Origin: an uncultured Bacilli bacterium
Lineage (GTDB): Bacteria; Bacillota_I; Bacilli_A; RF39; UBA660
Reading direction: 5' to 3'
Assembly: GCA_947629395.1 (NCBI GenBank)
Contig: CANRDQ010000023.1
Coordinates: forward strand, 1 to 22,075
DNA: 22,075 nt
Positions 15,404-21,921 of the stretch are shown here, in pieces. Numbering within the stretch: the stretch's first letter is position 1; the number at the start of each line of letters is the position of its first letter. Both the position numbers and the translations under genes were made by a program. Below the pieces are notes generated by a model that ran no database searches, was not told where the DNA came from, and was given only the letters and a program-made list of their open reading frames with translations.

Positions 15404-16054
15404 TTAATTATCTTCTTTTAATAAAGCTCTTCCTAAACGTATAAAAGTAGAACCATGTTTTAAAGCATATTTATAATCATTACTCATTCCCATAGATAAC
15501 TCTGTTAAAGAAAATTCTGGAAATTGTTGTTGAAGACTTTTTAAAGTTTCTTCTGTTTCTTTAAAATATTTTTCTGTTTTACTACTCTCTATATTAGGAG
15601 CCATCATCATTAAACCACAAGGTCTTACATTACTTTTTGTTTTTAGATATTCAAACACTTCCGATAATTCTTCTTTAGAAAAACCGTGTTTACTTTCTTC
15701 TTCAGCAATATTAACTTGAATTAAAACATCCATAGTCAAATCATGTTTTTTAGCTTGGCGATCTATTTCATCAATTAACTTTAAAGAGTCTACACTATGA
15801 ATCATAGCCACTTTATCGATGATATATCTTACTTTATTAGACTGTAATGTTCCAATCATATGAAAAACACTATTACCATGATACTTTTCATATTTTTCTA
15901 ATAAAGCTGGTACTCGATTTTCACCAAATACTTTTACTCCTAATTTTTCTAATTTATTTAATTCCTCAACATCAACATATTTAGTTGCCGCAACTAAAGT
16001 CGCTGGTTTTATCTCATCCAATACCTTTACAACTGCTTCTTCATTAACAATCAT
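15404..16054 (-). CDS. yggS: YggS/PLPBP family pyridoxal phosphate homeostasis protein
   Basis: This is a single-domain PLP-binding TIM-barrel protein of the YggS/YlmE family. It helps balance vitamin B6 and amino/keto acid pools and has no known enzymatic activity. Family motifs include VAATKYV with the PLP-binding lysine near residue 25, GENRVPALLEKYE, HMIGTLQSNK, IHSVDSLKL, LIQVNIAEEESKHGF, GLMMMAP, LSMGMSNDY and FIRLGRALL. The length of 216 residues is typical. Two adjacent ATG codons are available; 16054 is preferred because GGAGG lies 5 nt upstream, versus 2 nt for 16057. It begins about 20 nt after the U32 gene and is probably cotranscribed with it. Confidence 0.95.
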   Translation of the reverse strand: MIVNEEAVVKVLDEIKPATLVAATKYVDVEELNKLEKLGVKVFGENRVPALLEKYEKYHGNSVFHMIGTLQSNKVRYIIDKVAMIHSVDSLKLIDEIDRQAKKHDLTMDVLIQVNIAEEESKHGFSKEELSEVFEYLKTKSNVRPCGLMMMAPNIESSKTEKYFKETEETLKSLQQQFPEFSLTELSMGMSNDYKYALKHGSTFIRLGRALLKEDN

Positions 16055-16077
16055 CATAACCTCCTATTTATAATTTA

Positions 16078-18324
16078 CTATAAAACCCTATCTAATTCTT
16101 TTCTAATCTTTTTAATAATATATTCTATTTCTTCTTTAGTCTCATCAAACAACTCTATTCGATAATTATTAATTCCCTTAGCAAGACATAATTTAATATT
16201 TTCAATATTATCAAGTGGTTCTTTATGCATAATGTGTGTATAATGCTTAGTATTTACAATTGGAAATATCTCATCTTCTTTATTCTTTAAATAGTAATTA
16301 TTTCCCAAACTACATAAATTACAATTATTATCATCATTATTTTCAAGCATTTTTATAGGACAATACTTCATAATCATAAGTTCAACCGTTCCATACACTA
16401 TATACTCAACATTATCATTAACAAAATTAACTTTTTCTAATCTAGATTTAGTTATTTCAGGAGAAATAGTTACAAATTTTGTTTTTTCTCCTAACAAATG
16501 AGCTGTTTCATGATTAGTAATATTTAAAAAGTAATCTCCAATTATTTCATTATCATCTTTATATATTTCATAAGAACCTATTTCTGTAACTAATAATTTT
16601 TCATTCTTCCAAACTGGATGTTTTAACAACACTCTTGGTAATTTTAAATAAATATTACACTTTGTTTTATATTCGTTATATAAAAATATATTGTCTGTAT
16701 AAATTAAATCAATACCATTACTTAAACATACCTCTAATTGTTCTTTATTTCTAACTAAAGCATTAATTCTTATTTTAGAATCTTTTTTAATTTTATTTTC
16801 CGTAATAGACTTATTTACAATAATATCTTTCTTTTTATTCTCACGTATACTTATTAATTCAGAAATTAGTTGTCTACGTAATTCATTCAAATCCTTTATA
16901 GAAATAAAAATATCACTATCAATATAATCCTTAATATTATTTACTTTAAAAGGAGTATTCCCTAATTTAGATATTTGACTAATAATTCTTTCTCTAGCAG
17001 TAGGTGAAGATTTAGCTTTTTCAATATATGAATAACTTTTTTCTAGTTTATTTTCTCCATCACTAATAATCATTTTAATAGGATTATTAATCTTACAAAT
17101 AATCTCAATATCAAGAGGAATCTTCTTTTCCTCGATTTTTTTGATACTCTCTATCAACTCTTTATCAATTGTCTTTAAAACTGAACCGGTATTTTTTAAA
17201 TTTACCTTATTCTCTATAAAAGCAATATCTCCCTTTTTTAAAGAATTAGCTAACAACATTTTTTTATTATAAATTTTATTTAAAATCATTCCTTCATTAT
17301 TAGGAAGTCTAATACCATCTTCTTGTTTTATATCATCTTCTAATTTTATTTTAATAAACTTTTTATTACATTCAATAACATTACCAATTTTTACTCCTAG
17401 ATGATTAGGTGATTTTATATTCATTAAAGTTTTACCATAATTATTAAATAAATATCCCTCTGTAAATTCACGATTATATAATTTCTTTAACTTATATAAA
17501 TCATCACTATCAAGAGTCATATCTTCATTATTATAATATTTATCAATCATAGTACGATATAGTTTAGTAACAAAGCCAACATATTCAGGTGATTTCATTC
17601 TTCCTTCTATCTTAAAACTATCAATACCCGCCTCAATTAATTCTTTGATTCTATTTAAAGTATTTAATTCTTTAGTACTTAAAAGATATTCACCATCCGT
17701 ATTAATCTTTGTATCATTTTTATATAGTTCATAAGGTAAACGACACGACGCTACACACTCTCCACGGTTACCACTTCTACCACCATTCATACTACTAAAT
17801 AAACAACAACCGGAATAAGATACACATAATGCCCCATGAACAAAAACTTCTTTTTCCACAGAATTTGTTAATTTCTTAATTCCTTCAAGACTCATTTCTC
17901 TATCTAAAACAACTCTTGTCGCTCCTAGTTTCTTAAAAAATTCTAGTCCAGCATCATTATGATTATGAGCTTGAGTAGAAATATGTATTTCTAAATTAGG
18001 ATATAATTCATGTGTTTTTTTAATCAGACCAATATCCTGCATAATTATCGCATCAACATTATTTTCATATAAAAAACCTATGTAATTTAAAACTTCTTCT
18101 AATTCATCATCAAATAATAATGTATTGACAGTTATATACACCTTAACATCATATAAATGACAATATTTAATAGCTTTTATTATTTCTTCTTCTGTAAAGT
18201 TATTAGCATAATGTCTTGCCCCAAACTTTTTACCAGCAAAATATACAGCATCACACCCATTATGAATAGCAAATAAAAGTGTTTCCATATTTCCAACTGG
18301 ACTTAGTAATTCAACTTTTTTCAC
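16078..18324 (-). CDS. U32 family protein (TrhP/RlhA-like, with long C-terminal half)
   Basis: This is a large U32 protein of 748 residues. Family members once called collagenases or peptidases include RNA hydroxylases: TrhP (tRNA uridine-34 hydroxylation) and RlhA (23S rRNA), so an RNA-modifying role is more likely than proteolysis. The N-terminal barrel contains LLSPVGNMETL, HISTQAHNHN and the U32 signature VFVHGALCVSYSGCC. Clustered cysteines C167, C173/C174, C190 and C194 fit the iron-sulfur ligand pattern reported for related UbiU/UbiV. The C-terminal half (about 510-748) looks like a second, diverged barrel and carries another cysteine group with CNLC near residue 670. The start is GTG 18324 with GGTGAT just upstream. 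It leads the unit with yggS. Confidence 0.88.
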   Translation of the reverse strand: MKKVELLSPVGNMETLLFAIHNGCDAVYFAGKKFGARHYANNFTEEEIIKAIKYCHLYDVKVYITVNTLLFDDELEEVLNYIGFLYENNVDAIIMQDIGLIKKTHELYPNLEIHISTQAHNHNDAGLEFFKKLGATRVVLDREMSLEGIKKLTNSVEKEVFVHGALCVSYSGCCLFSSMNGGRSGNRGECVASCRLPYELYKNDTKINTDGEYLLSTKELNTLNRIKELIEAGIDSFKIEGRMKSPEYVGFVTKLYRTMIDKYYNNEDMTLDSDDLYKLKKLYNREFTEGYLFNNYGKTLMNIKSPNHLGVKIGNVIECNKKFIKIKLEDDIKQEDGIRLPNNEGMILNKIYNKKMLLANSLKKGDIAFIENKVNLKNTGSVLKTIDKELIESIKKIEEKKIPLDIEIICKINNPIKMIISDGENKLEKSYSYIEKAKSSPTARERIISQISKLGNTPFKVNNIKDYIDSDIFISIKDLNELRRQLISELISIRENKKKDIIVNKSITENKIKKDSKIRINALVRNKEQLEVCLSNGIDLIYTDNIFLYNEYKTKCNIYLKLPRVLLKHPVWKNEKLLVTEIGSYEIYKDDNEIIGDYFLNITNHETAHLLGEKTKFVTISPEITKSRLEKVNFVNDNVEYIVYGTVELMIMKYCPIKMLENNDDNNCNLCSLGNNYYLKNKEDEIFPIVNTKHYTHIMHKEPLDNIENIKLCLAKGINNYRIELFDETKEEIEYIIKKIRKELDRVL

Positions 18325-18348
18325 TTACATCACCTAAAATCTATATAA

Positions 18349-18357
18349 ATAATACCA
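18349..18357 (-). promoter_or_regulatory. Extended -10-like promoter of the U32-yggS unit
   Basis: The minus strand reads TGGTATTAT about 25 nt upstream of the GTG start. It differs at one base from the TGGTATAAT word seen elsewhere in the window. No clear -35 is present. Confidence 0.45.
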
Positions 18358-18370
18358 CATTTAATATATA

Positions 18371-18396
18371 AAAAAAAGAAATCAAAAGTTTCTTTT
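18371..18396 (-). terminator. Intrinsic terminator after the GNAT pair
   Basis: On the minus strand AAAAGAAA pairs with TTTCTTTT around a 7-nt loop (plus 18389-18396 and 18374-18381), continuing into more U. It lies about 58 nt beyond the last GNAT stop codon and before the U32 promoter. Confidence 0.65.
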
Positions 18397-18453
18397 AACA
18401 ATTTACTTAACAGTATCAAATAAATAATTTTACTTGAAAACTGTTTTTTTTAC

Positions 18454-18936
18454 TTATAATTTTTTTATATCTGTATACATTCTTGGATGATATCCTTTTT
18501 TATCATAAAAACTAATAGCATTTTCATTATATGCAAATACGTCAACTAAAACATACTCACAATCATTTAATTTAAAGTACTCTTCCATCTTCTCTATTAA
18601 AGCTTTACCTATACCTTTACTTCTAATTTTAGATGTTACTATTAATTCAGTAATTTTTCCTCTTTTAGGACATTTGTAGTCTAGGTAATCATATTCATCA
18701 TAGTGAGGAATTGTTCCTATTATTAATCCAATTGCTTTATCGTTTTCGATCGCTAAAAAACACTTACCACTATTTTCATTTACCTCTTTTAAATCAACTA
18801 ATGCCATTTTTTCATGATATTCAGGATGAATTTGATTCAATTCATCTTTATCAATAGATAAAATATACTCTTCAAGTTCTGTTAATAAATCTCTAACATC
18901 TTCTAAATATTTATCTTCATATTCAATTATTTTCAT
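18454..18936 (-). CDS. GNAT family N-acetyltransferase
   Basis: This 160-residue GNAT acyltransferase transfers an acetyl group from acetyl-CoA to an unknown amine. The acetyl-CoA pyrophosphate loop is R105-SKGIG-K following the strand ITELIVTSKI. The C-terminal part carries the usual NENAISFYDKKGY motif. The N-terminal portion is rich in acidic residues. The start ATG 18936 has a moderate GGGTG ribosome-binding site. It follows a second GNAT gene by 39 nt with no terminator between them, so they are probably cotranscribed. The acceptor cannot be deduced; antibiotic, polyamine and peptide N-terminus are all possible. Confidence 0.9.
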   Translation of the reverse strand: MKIIEYEDKYLEDVRDLLTELEEYILSIDKDELNQIHPEYHEKMALVDLKEVNENSGKCFLAIENDKAIGLIIGTIPHYDEYDYLDYKCPKRGKITELIVTSKIRSKGIGKALIEKMEEYFKLNDCEYVLVDVFAYNENAISFYDKKGYHPRMYTDIKKL

Positions 18937-18975
18937 ATATTATTACACCCTTTTCATTATACATTCTTTGTATTT

Positions 18976-19476
18976 TTATAATTTCTTTCCATAGTATTCA
19001 ACATCAATTTCAGTTCCATCAGGATAAACTTCTCTAGAATCCTTTATATGTTCGTTAAACCCATATTTAAAATATATCTCCTTATTCTTAGTTTCTTCAG
19101 GTTCAACTCCAAGAGTTACTTTTTCGTATCCTCTATTTTTTAAATCTTCAATCATATATTTAAATAACTTTGAAAAATACCCTTTACCTTGATATTCTGG
19201 AATTGTTCTAAATGCTGTTAAGTAAACAGTTTTTTTATCCACTAAGCTATCTGCATTTTGGACAACTGATGAATTAATAGCAGCTGTACACTCACAGATT
19301 ATTTTACCATTCAATAATCCATAATATGGAATAATAAAACCATTTTGAAATCTTTCAATATTTTCTTTTTTCCATATAACCCAATTATTTTTATTAGCTT
19401 TTGCATGATCTATTTCATAATCCCATTTAGTATTCATTTCATCAACTGTTGCTATTTTGCAAACATAATTATCCAT
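18976..19476 (-). CDS. GNAT family N-acetyltransferase
   Basis: This is a second, diverged GNAT acyltransferase of 166 residues. The acetyl-CoA loop is Q96-GKGYF, preceded by the strand VYLTAFRTIPEY and followed by a helix and LGVEPEETKNKEIYFKYGF, the standard C-terminal GNAT motif. The start is ATG 19476 (MDNYV), because AGGAAG lies 8 nt upstream; the GTG and ATG codons further up overlap that signal. An extended -10 promoter (19496-19504) predicts a very short leader. It is the last backbone gene before the presumed attachment site. The acceptor is unknown. Confidence 0.88.
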   Translation of the reverse strand: MDNYVCKIATVDEMNTKWDYEIDHAKANKNNWVIWKKENIERFQNGFIIPYYGLLNGKIICECTAAINSSVVQNADSLVDKKTVYLTAFRTIPEYQGKGYFSKLFKYMIEDLKNRGYEKVTLGVEPEETKNKEIYFKYGFNEHIKDSREVYPDGTEIDVEYYGKKL

Positions 19477-19495
19477 TATCATCACTTCCTATTTA

Positions 19496-19504
19496 ATTAT
19501 ACCA
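19496..19504 (-). promoter_or_regulatory. Extended -10 promoter of the GNAT pair
   Basis: The minus strand reads TGGTATAAT, 20-28 nt upstream of the chosen ATG. The -35 is poor. The predicted leader of 10-15 nt just includes the AGGAAG ribosome-binding site. Confidence 0.6.
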
Positions 19505-19576
19505 TATATATTTTTTTAAAGATTATTTCTGTAAAAAAACTTATTTAATCACTATTTTCTATTAAAAATCAGAATA

Positions 19577-19620
19577 AGAAAAAACTCGTTTTCCCTTATT
19601 TAATAGGGATTTACGAGTTT
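19577..19620 (-). terminator. Intrinsic terminator attached to the SEC-C gene remnant
   Basis: On the minus strand an 8-bp outer stem, AAACTCGT with ACGAGTTT (plus 19613-19620 and 19582-19589), has an inner CCCT/AGGG stem and runs into a U-rich tract. It starts exactly at the stop codon of the remnant, as expected for the native terminator of that gene. No intact gene reads into it now. Confidence 0.8.
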
Positions 19621-19660
19621 ATTTTCCACAACAATGTTTATATTTTTTTCCACTTCCGCC
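19619..19660 (-). pseudogene. 3' tail of a SEC-C zinc-motif gene, probably secA (attachment-site remnant)
   Basis: The minus strand encodes GGSGKKYKHCCGK and then TAA (19619-19621). This is the end of a SEC-C zinc-binding motif, normally CPCGSGKKYKxCCG at the very C-terminus of SecA. The upstream half is lost: where the first two cysteines should be the frame reads Ala-Gly, and a TGA follows two codons further up (19664-19666). The terminator after the stop is preserved. The pattern of a gene tail plus native terminator, with unrelated DNA upstream, is what integration at a gene 3' end leaves behind. secA is favoured over other SEC-C proteins because secA adjoins prfB in Bacillus and prfB is nearby on the same strand; this is inference. 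Confidence 0.65.
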
Positions 19661-19702
19661 AGCTCAGTGCAATCTCATATTATCCTTATTTATGGTATTT
19701 AT

Positions 19703-19787
19703 AGTATTATTGTTATTTTTTGAAAATACGGTCAATGTAACATCAGTATATATAGTATTATGAGTATTATCCGTATTATCGTTATTT
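19703..19787 (+). repeat. Direct repeats near the presumed att site (AGTATTAT family)
   Basis: A 16-nt unit, AGTATTATTGTTATTT (19703-19718), recurs as CGTATTATCGTTATTT (19772-19787), 14 of 16 identical. AGTATTAT also occurs at 19754-19761 and 19763-19770. Together with the 11-bp repeat beside it, the region resembles integrase or excisionase arm-binding sites next to an att core. The 395-nt stretch between the GNAT gene and the first element gene otherwise holds only the promoter, terminator and gene remnant listed. Confidence 0.6.
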
Positions 19788-19790
19788 CCA

Positions 19791-19812
19791 AAATGAGGAA
19801 AAAATGAGGAAA
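19791..19812 (+). repeat. Perfect tandem 11-bp repeat
   Basis: AAATGAGGAAA occurs twice head to tail (19791-19801 and 19802-19812). The 11-bp period is about one helical turn, so a protein could bind both copies on one DNA face. Location suggests a recombination or regulatory role; none is shown. Confidence 0.7.
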
Positions 19813-19880
19813 ATTTCAACATTCATTTACTACAAATATTTTATAATTATTTTAAAGTAATTTCAATACTAGAATTATGA

Positions 19881-20225
19881 TTATCTTTCTTCATAAATTT
19901 TAAGAACAATGTTGTCTAAATTATTTTCTATATTACATAATATATTAGGAATTTTATCTTTTACTTTTTTCCCTAGAAAATATTTATTCCCTTGTTCGAT
20001 ATTATCATTTATAAACTCATCTAATTTTTCTTTTTCAGCTTTTATATTATTAATGTATTCTCCACATTTTAAATGAACTGATATTTTTTCTAACAAATTT
20101 ATTTTATTATCAATAAATTTAAATGAATATAAGTATTCTGCTTGTCTGTCTTTAGAAATCGACTCACCAAATACTTTACTAAATCTATCTCTTAAAACTT
20201 CTATTGTTTCTTCTACTTTCTCATT
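19881..20225 (-). CDS. C-terminal cytosolic half of a membrane protein, in the -1 frame
   Basis: The frame is open from just after a TGA (at about 20243) to the stop at 19881, and it encodes 114 residues from the frame junction. No ATG or GTG precedes the first usable TTG at 20096, which has no ribosome-binding site and would waste more than 40 plausible codons. The sequence is helical and charged (EETIEVLRDRF, INLLEKISVHL, EKEKLDEFINDNIEQG) and looks like a real protein. It joins smoothly to the two-helix protein at 20213-20410 if one base is gained at the A7 run (plus 20224-20230): ...DQIKKK then NEKVEETIEV. I therefore read it as the second half of one 176-residue protein, made by slippage or broken by an indel. 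I recognise no family. Confidence 0.55.
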   Translation of the reverse strand, partial: NEKVEETIEVLRDRFSKVFGESISKDRQAEYLYSFKFIDNKINLLEKISVHLKCGEYINNIKAEKEKLDEFINDNIEQGNKYFLGKKVKDKIPNILCNIENNLDNIVLKIYEER

Positions 20226-20410
20226 TTTTTCTTTATTTGATCATTTCTTTTTGACAAATAATAAATTCCATATGTTACTACTATAGTGGTAAGTATTTCC
20301 ATTAGATTATAGTCAAACAAACTGTTACAAGGATATTGAACTTTTAATCCAATTAATACTCCAGTTATAATAATTAATATTATCATAATTAAAACTGCAT
20401 GCTTTTTCAT
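20213..20410 (-). CDS. Small two-helix membrane protein (N-terminal half of frameshifted gene)
   Basis: This is a 65-residue hydrophobic protein with two membrane helices (about residues 4-23 and 36-55) joined by a short loop with one cysteine, then a lysine-rich end that stops at TAG 20213-20215. The start is ATG 20410, with GAGGAA about 8 nt upstream inside the last codons of the STAS-like gene; an ATG five codons earlier lacks a site. It is the third gene of the GHKL/STAS operon. Three codons after the A7 run the frame ends, while the -1 frame continues for 114 residues. The intact gene is therefore probably 19881-20410, with this part as membrane anchor. No family recognised. Confidence 0.6.
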   Translation of the reverse strand: MKKHAVLIMIILIIITGVLIGLKVQYPCNSLFDYNLMEILTTIVVTYGIYYLSKRNDQIKKKMRK

Positions 20411-20411
20411 T

Positions 20412-20765
20412 TTATTTTTCCTCATTAACTGGATTATCTATGGCATCTTGGATATATTTCTTAATTTTTTCATACCACATAACATTATCATTTGAAATAA
20501 TTATTATTTTAGAAACTTCTTTATAATTATTATTTTTTTCTTTCTTTAACCTTCTTACGAGTCCCCCAAAAGTTTCTTCTAAAAATGAAGAACCATAGCC
20601 ATATCCACCATCTAAATTAACAGTTAAAGTTTCCTTTTTTTCTAAGGCTTCCATAAATTTCGGATATAAAATAGTATCTCTAAATTTTTCTCCTGAATAA
20701 GGTCCTTGATGCTCATATCTAGCACCAGGTTTATCCGTATATTCTTTTACAATATTTATTTCCAT
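20412..20765 (-). CDS. STAS-like DUF4325 protein
   Basis: This 117-residue protein matches the DUF4325 (STAS-like) family through its core motif GYGSSFLEETFGGLVRR (residues 56-72), preceded by a LTVNLDGG strand. STAS-like proteins often act as small partners or switches, like anti-sigma antagonists, but DUF4325 itself has no settled function. An N-terminal segment of about 30 residues is rich in Gly, Tyr and charged residues. Its ATG follows the TAA of the ATPase gene without a gap, and the GGAGG ribosome-binding site is encoded in the end of that gene, indicating coupled and probably stoichiometric expression. It probably works with the ATPase; whether as substrate or regulator is inference. 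Confidence 0.8.
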   Translation of the reverse strand: MEINIVKEYTDKPGARYEHQGPYSGEKFRDTILYPKFMEALEKKETLTVNLDGGYGYGSSFLEETFGGLVRRLKKEKNNNYKEVSKIIIISNDNVMWYEKIKKYIQDAIDNPVNEEK

Positions 20766-21857
20766 TTATAAAATTTCCTCCTTTTTGATTTCCCAATAAA
20801 AAATTGTTCCGCATAAATTATTTTCTAAATCTTTTTCATTACCTTTTTTAAAATATGCTCTATTTGATATTATTAATAGGTTATCAATCTTGTTAAGAGT
20901 ATATTGTTCATATATTATAGGCAATCCATTACCTCTTTCAATTTTTCCTGTTTTACTTCTTTTTTCTATGCCACTTACAGCCGCTTCTATATATCTATAT
21001 TCCTTTTCTAACGAAAAAGTTTGTTTAACTTTTTCTAATAATTTTTTTCTGATTGTAGTAGGTATTCCCAATCCGTTATCCATAAATGTATATGAAATTT
21101 TTTCATTTTTATTCTCAACAAATATATACCAACTCGGTTCAAAAATATTACCGACATCATATGCATGATCTTTTATATTTGTAATCATTTCCGTTAACAT
21201 TGTCATCAAAAAATTAATTTCAACTTTATTTTTATTCAATTTTTGACATGTAAAGTCAATAATTTTTTGACGAATATCAATCATTTCACTATCAACTTTG
21301 TATTCATAGCCATACCCTGTCTGGATTTGAATATGCTCACTAGTATGAACTAGATTATCTTCAGATGTATGCATATATTTTAAAAAACCTGAGTTTTTAA
21401 GAAATGTTTTCATATGATCATCTTTCGGAAAATTACCAATCCAATTTACTGGTAAAGATTTTGGGCCTCTAGTATTCTTCACAATAGTCAATAAATACAT
21501 TAAAGCATCACCAGTTATTTTATTTATCTCACTCATATCAATAAGAAATAATCTTATAAAATTATATTTATTCTTTCTTTGTTTTACTATTTGACGTATT
21601 TGTTCTATTTCTTTTATGATTGTATTAAAAAATTCAATAGTCTCTTCTGGATTTTCTATTATACTAAATATGCATGGTACTTTAAACACTTTGTTCGGTT
21701 TTCTATTATTTAAGTTATTATTAGAAACAACTAAATTTGTTTTTCTTTTTCTTGCCTTCTTTTTTTTCAAAGATTTAATTTTTTTTCTAAACTTTCTTTC
21801 ATCATTTTTCTTTTTCCACATTTTATAATCTGGATCTTTAATACGAATAATAATCAC
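20766..21857 (-). CDS. GHKL-type ATPase with N-terminal STAS-like region
   Basis: This is a 363-residue cytosolic protein without membrane spans. Residues 12-40 are extremely basic. Residues about 57-165 look STAS-like (FIRLFLIDMSEINKITGDAL, then GNFPKDDHMKTFLKNSGF). Residues about 190-363 form a GHKL (HATPase_c) domain: N-box TEMITNIKDHA (222-232), G1 DNGLGIP (260-266), G2 RGNGLP (308-313) and a final CGTIFYWE strand. There is no HisKA dimerisation helix or phospho-acceptor histidine, so it is not an ordinary sensor kinase; an anti-sigma-like or MutL/Hsp90-like ATP switch is more likely. The start is uncertain: GTG 21857 lies inside a strong GAGGTGAT ribosome-binding site, the next ATG is 21821, and ATT codons fall at the ideal distance. 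It leads the cargo operon. Confidence 0.8.
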   Translation of the reverse strand: MIIIRIKDPDYKMWKKKNDERKFRKKIKSLKKKKARKRKTNLVVSNNNLNNRKPNKVFKVPCIFSIIENPEETIEFFNTIIKEIEQIRQIVKQRKNKYNFIRLFLIDMSEINKITGDALMYLLTIVKNTRGPKSLPVNWIGNFPKDDHMKTFLKNSGFLKYMHTSEDNLVHTSEHIQIQTGYGYEYKVDSEMIDIRQKIIDFTCQKLNKNKVEINFLMTMLTEMITNIKDHAYDVGNIFEPSWYIFVENKNEKISYTFMDNGLGIPTTIRKKLLEKVKQTFSLEKEYRYIEAAVSGIEKRSKTGKIERGNGLPIIYEQYTLNKIDNLLIISNRAYFKKGNEKDLENNLCGTIFYWEIKKEEIL

Positions 21858-21861
21858 CTCG

Positions 21862-21921
21862 CTTATAATATAGAGCTTTTAAACTGTCAATTATTATATC
21901 ATTTAATACGGATTTTCACAA
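21862..21921 (-). promoter_or_regulatory. Two overlapping promoters of the cargo operon
   Basis: On the minus strand the upstream promoter is TTGTGA (21916-21921), a 17-nt spacer and TATAAT (21893-21898). The second is TTGACA (21885-21890), a 17-nt spacer and TATAAG (21862-21867). The first starts an mRNA carrying the GAGGTGAT site; the second would start at or within it and give an almost leaderless message. The first -35 abuts the integrase stop codon, so the cargo can be expressed independently of the integrase. Confidence 0.6.

Noticed and set aside
15384..15420. Terminator after yggS
   Set aside because: GATAAT and TTATTATC can pair only with a bulge, and no U-tract follows on the minus strand.
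18409..18453. Plus-strand terminator or small RNA
   Set aside because: AACAGT and ACTGTT flank a T8 run, but the stem is only 6 bp, with a long imperfect interior and no upstream plus-strand transcript. It is likely to arise by chance in such AT-rich DNA.
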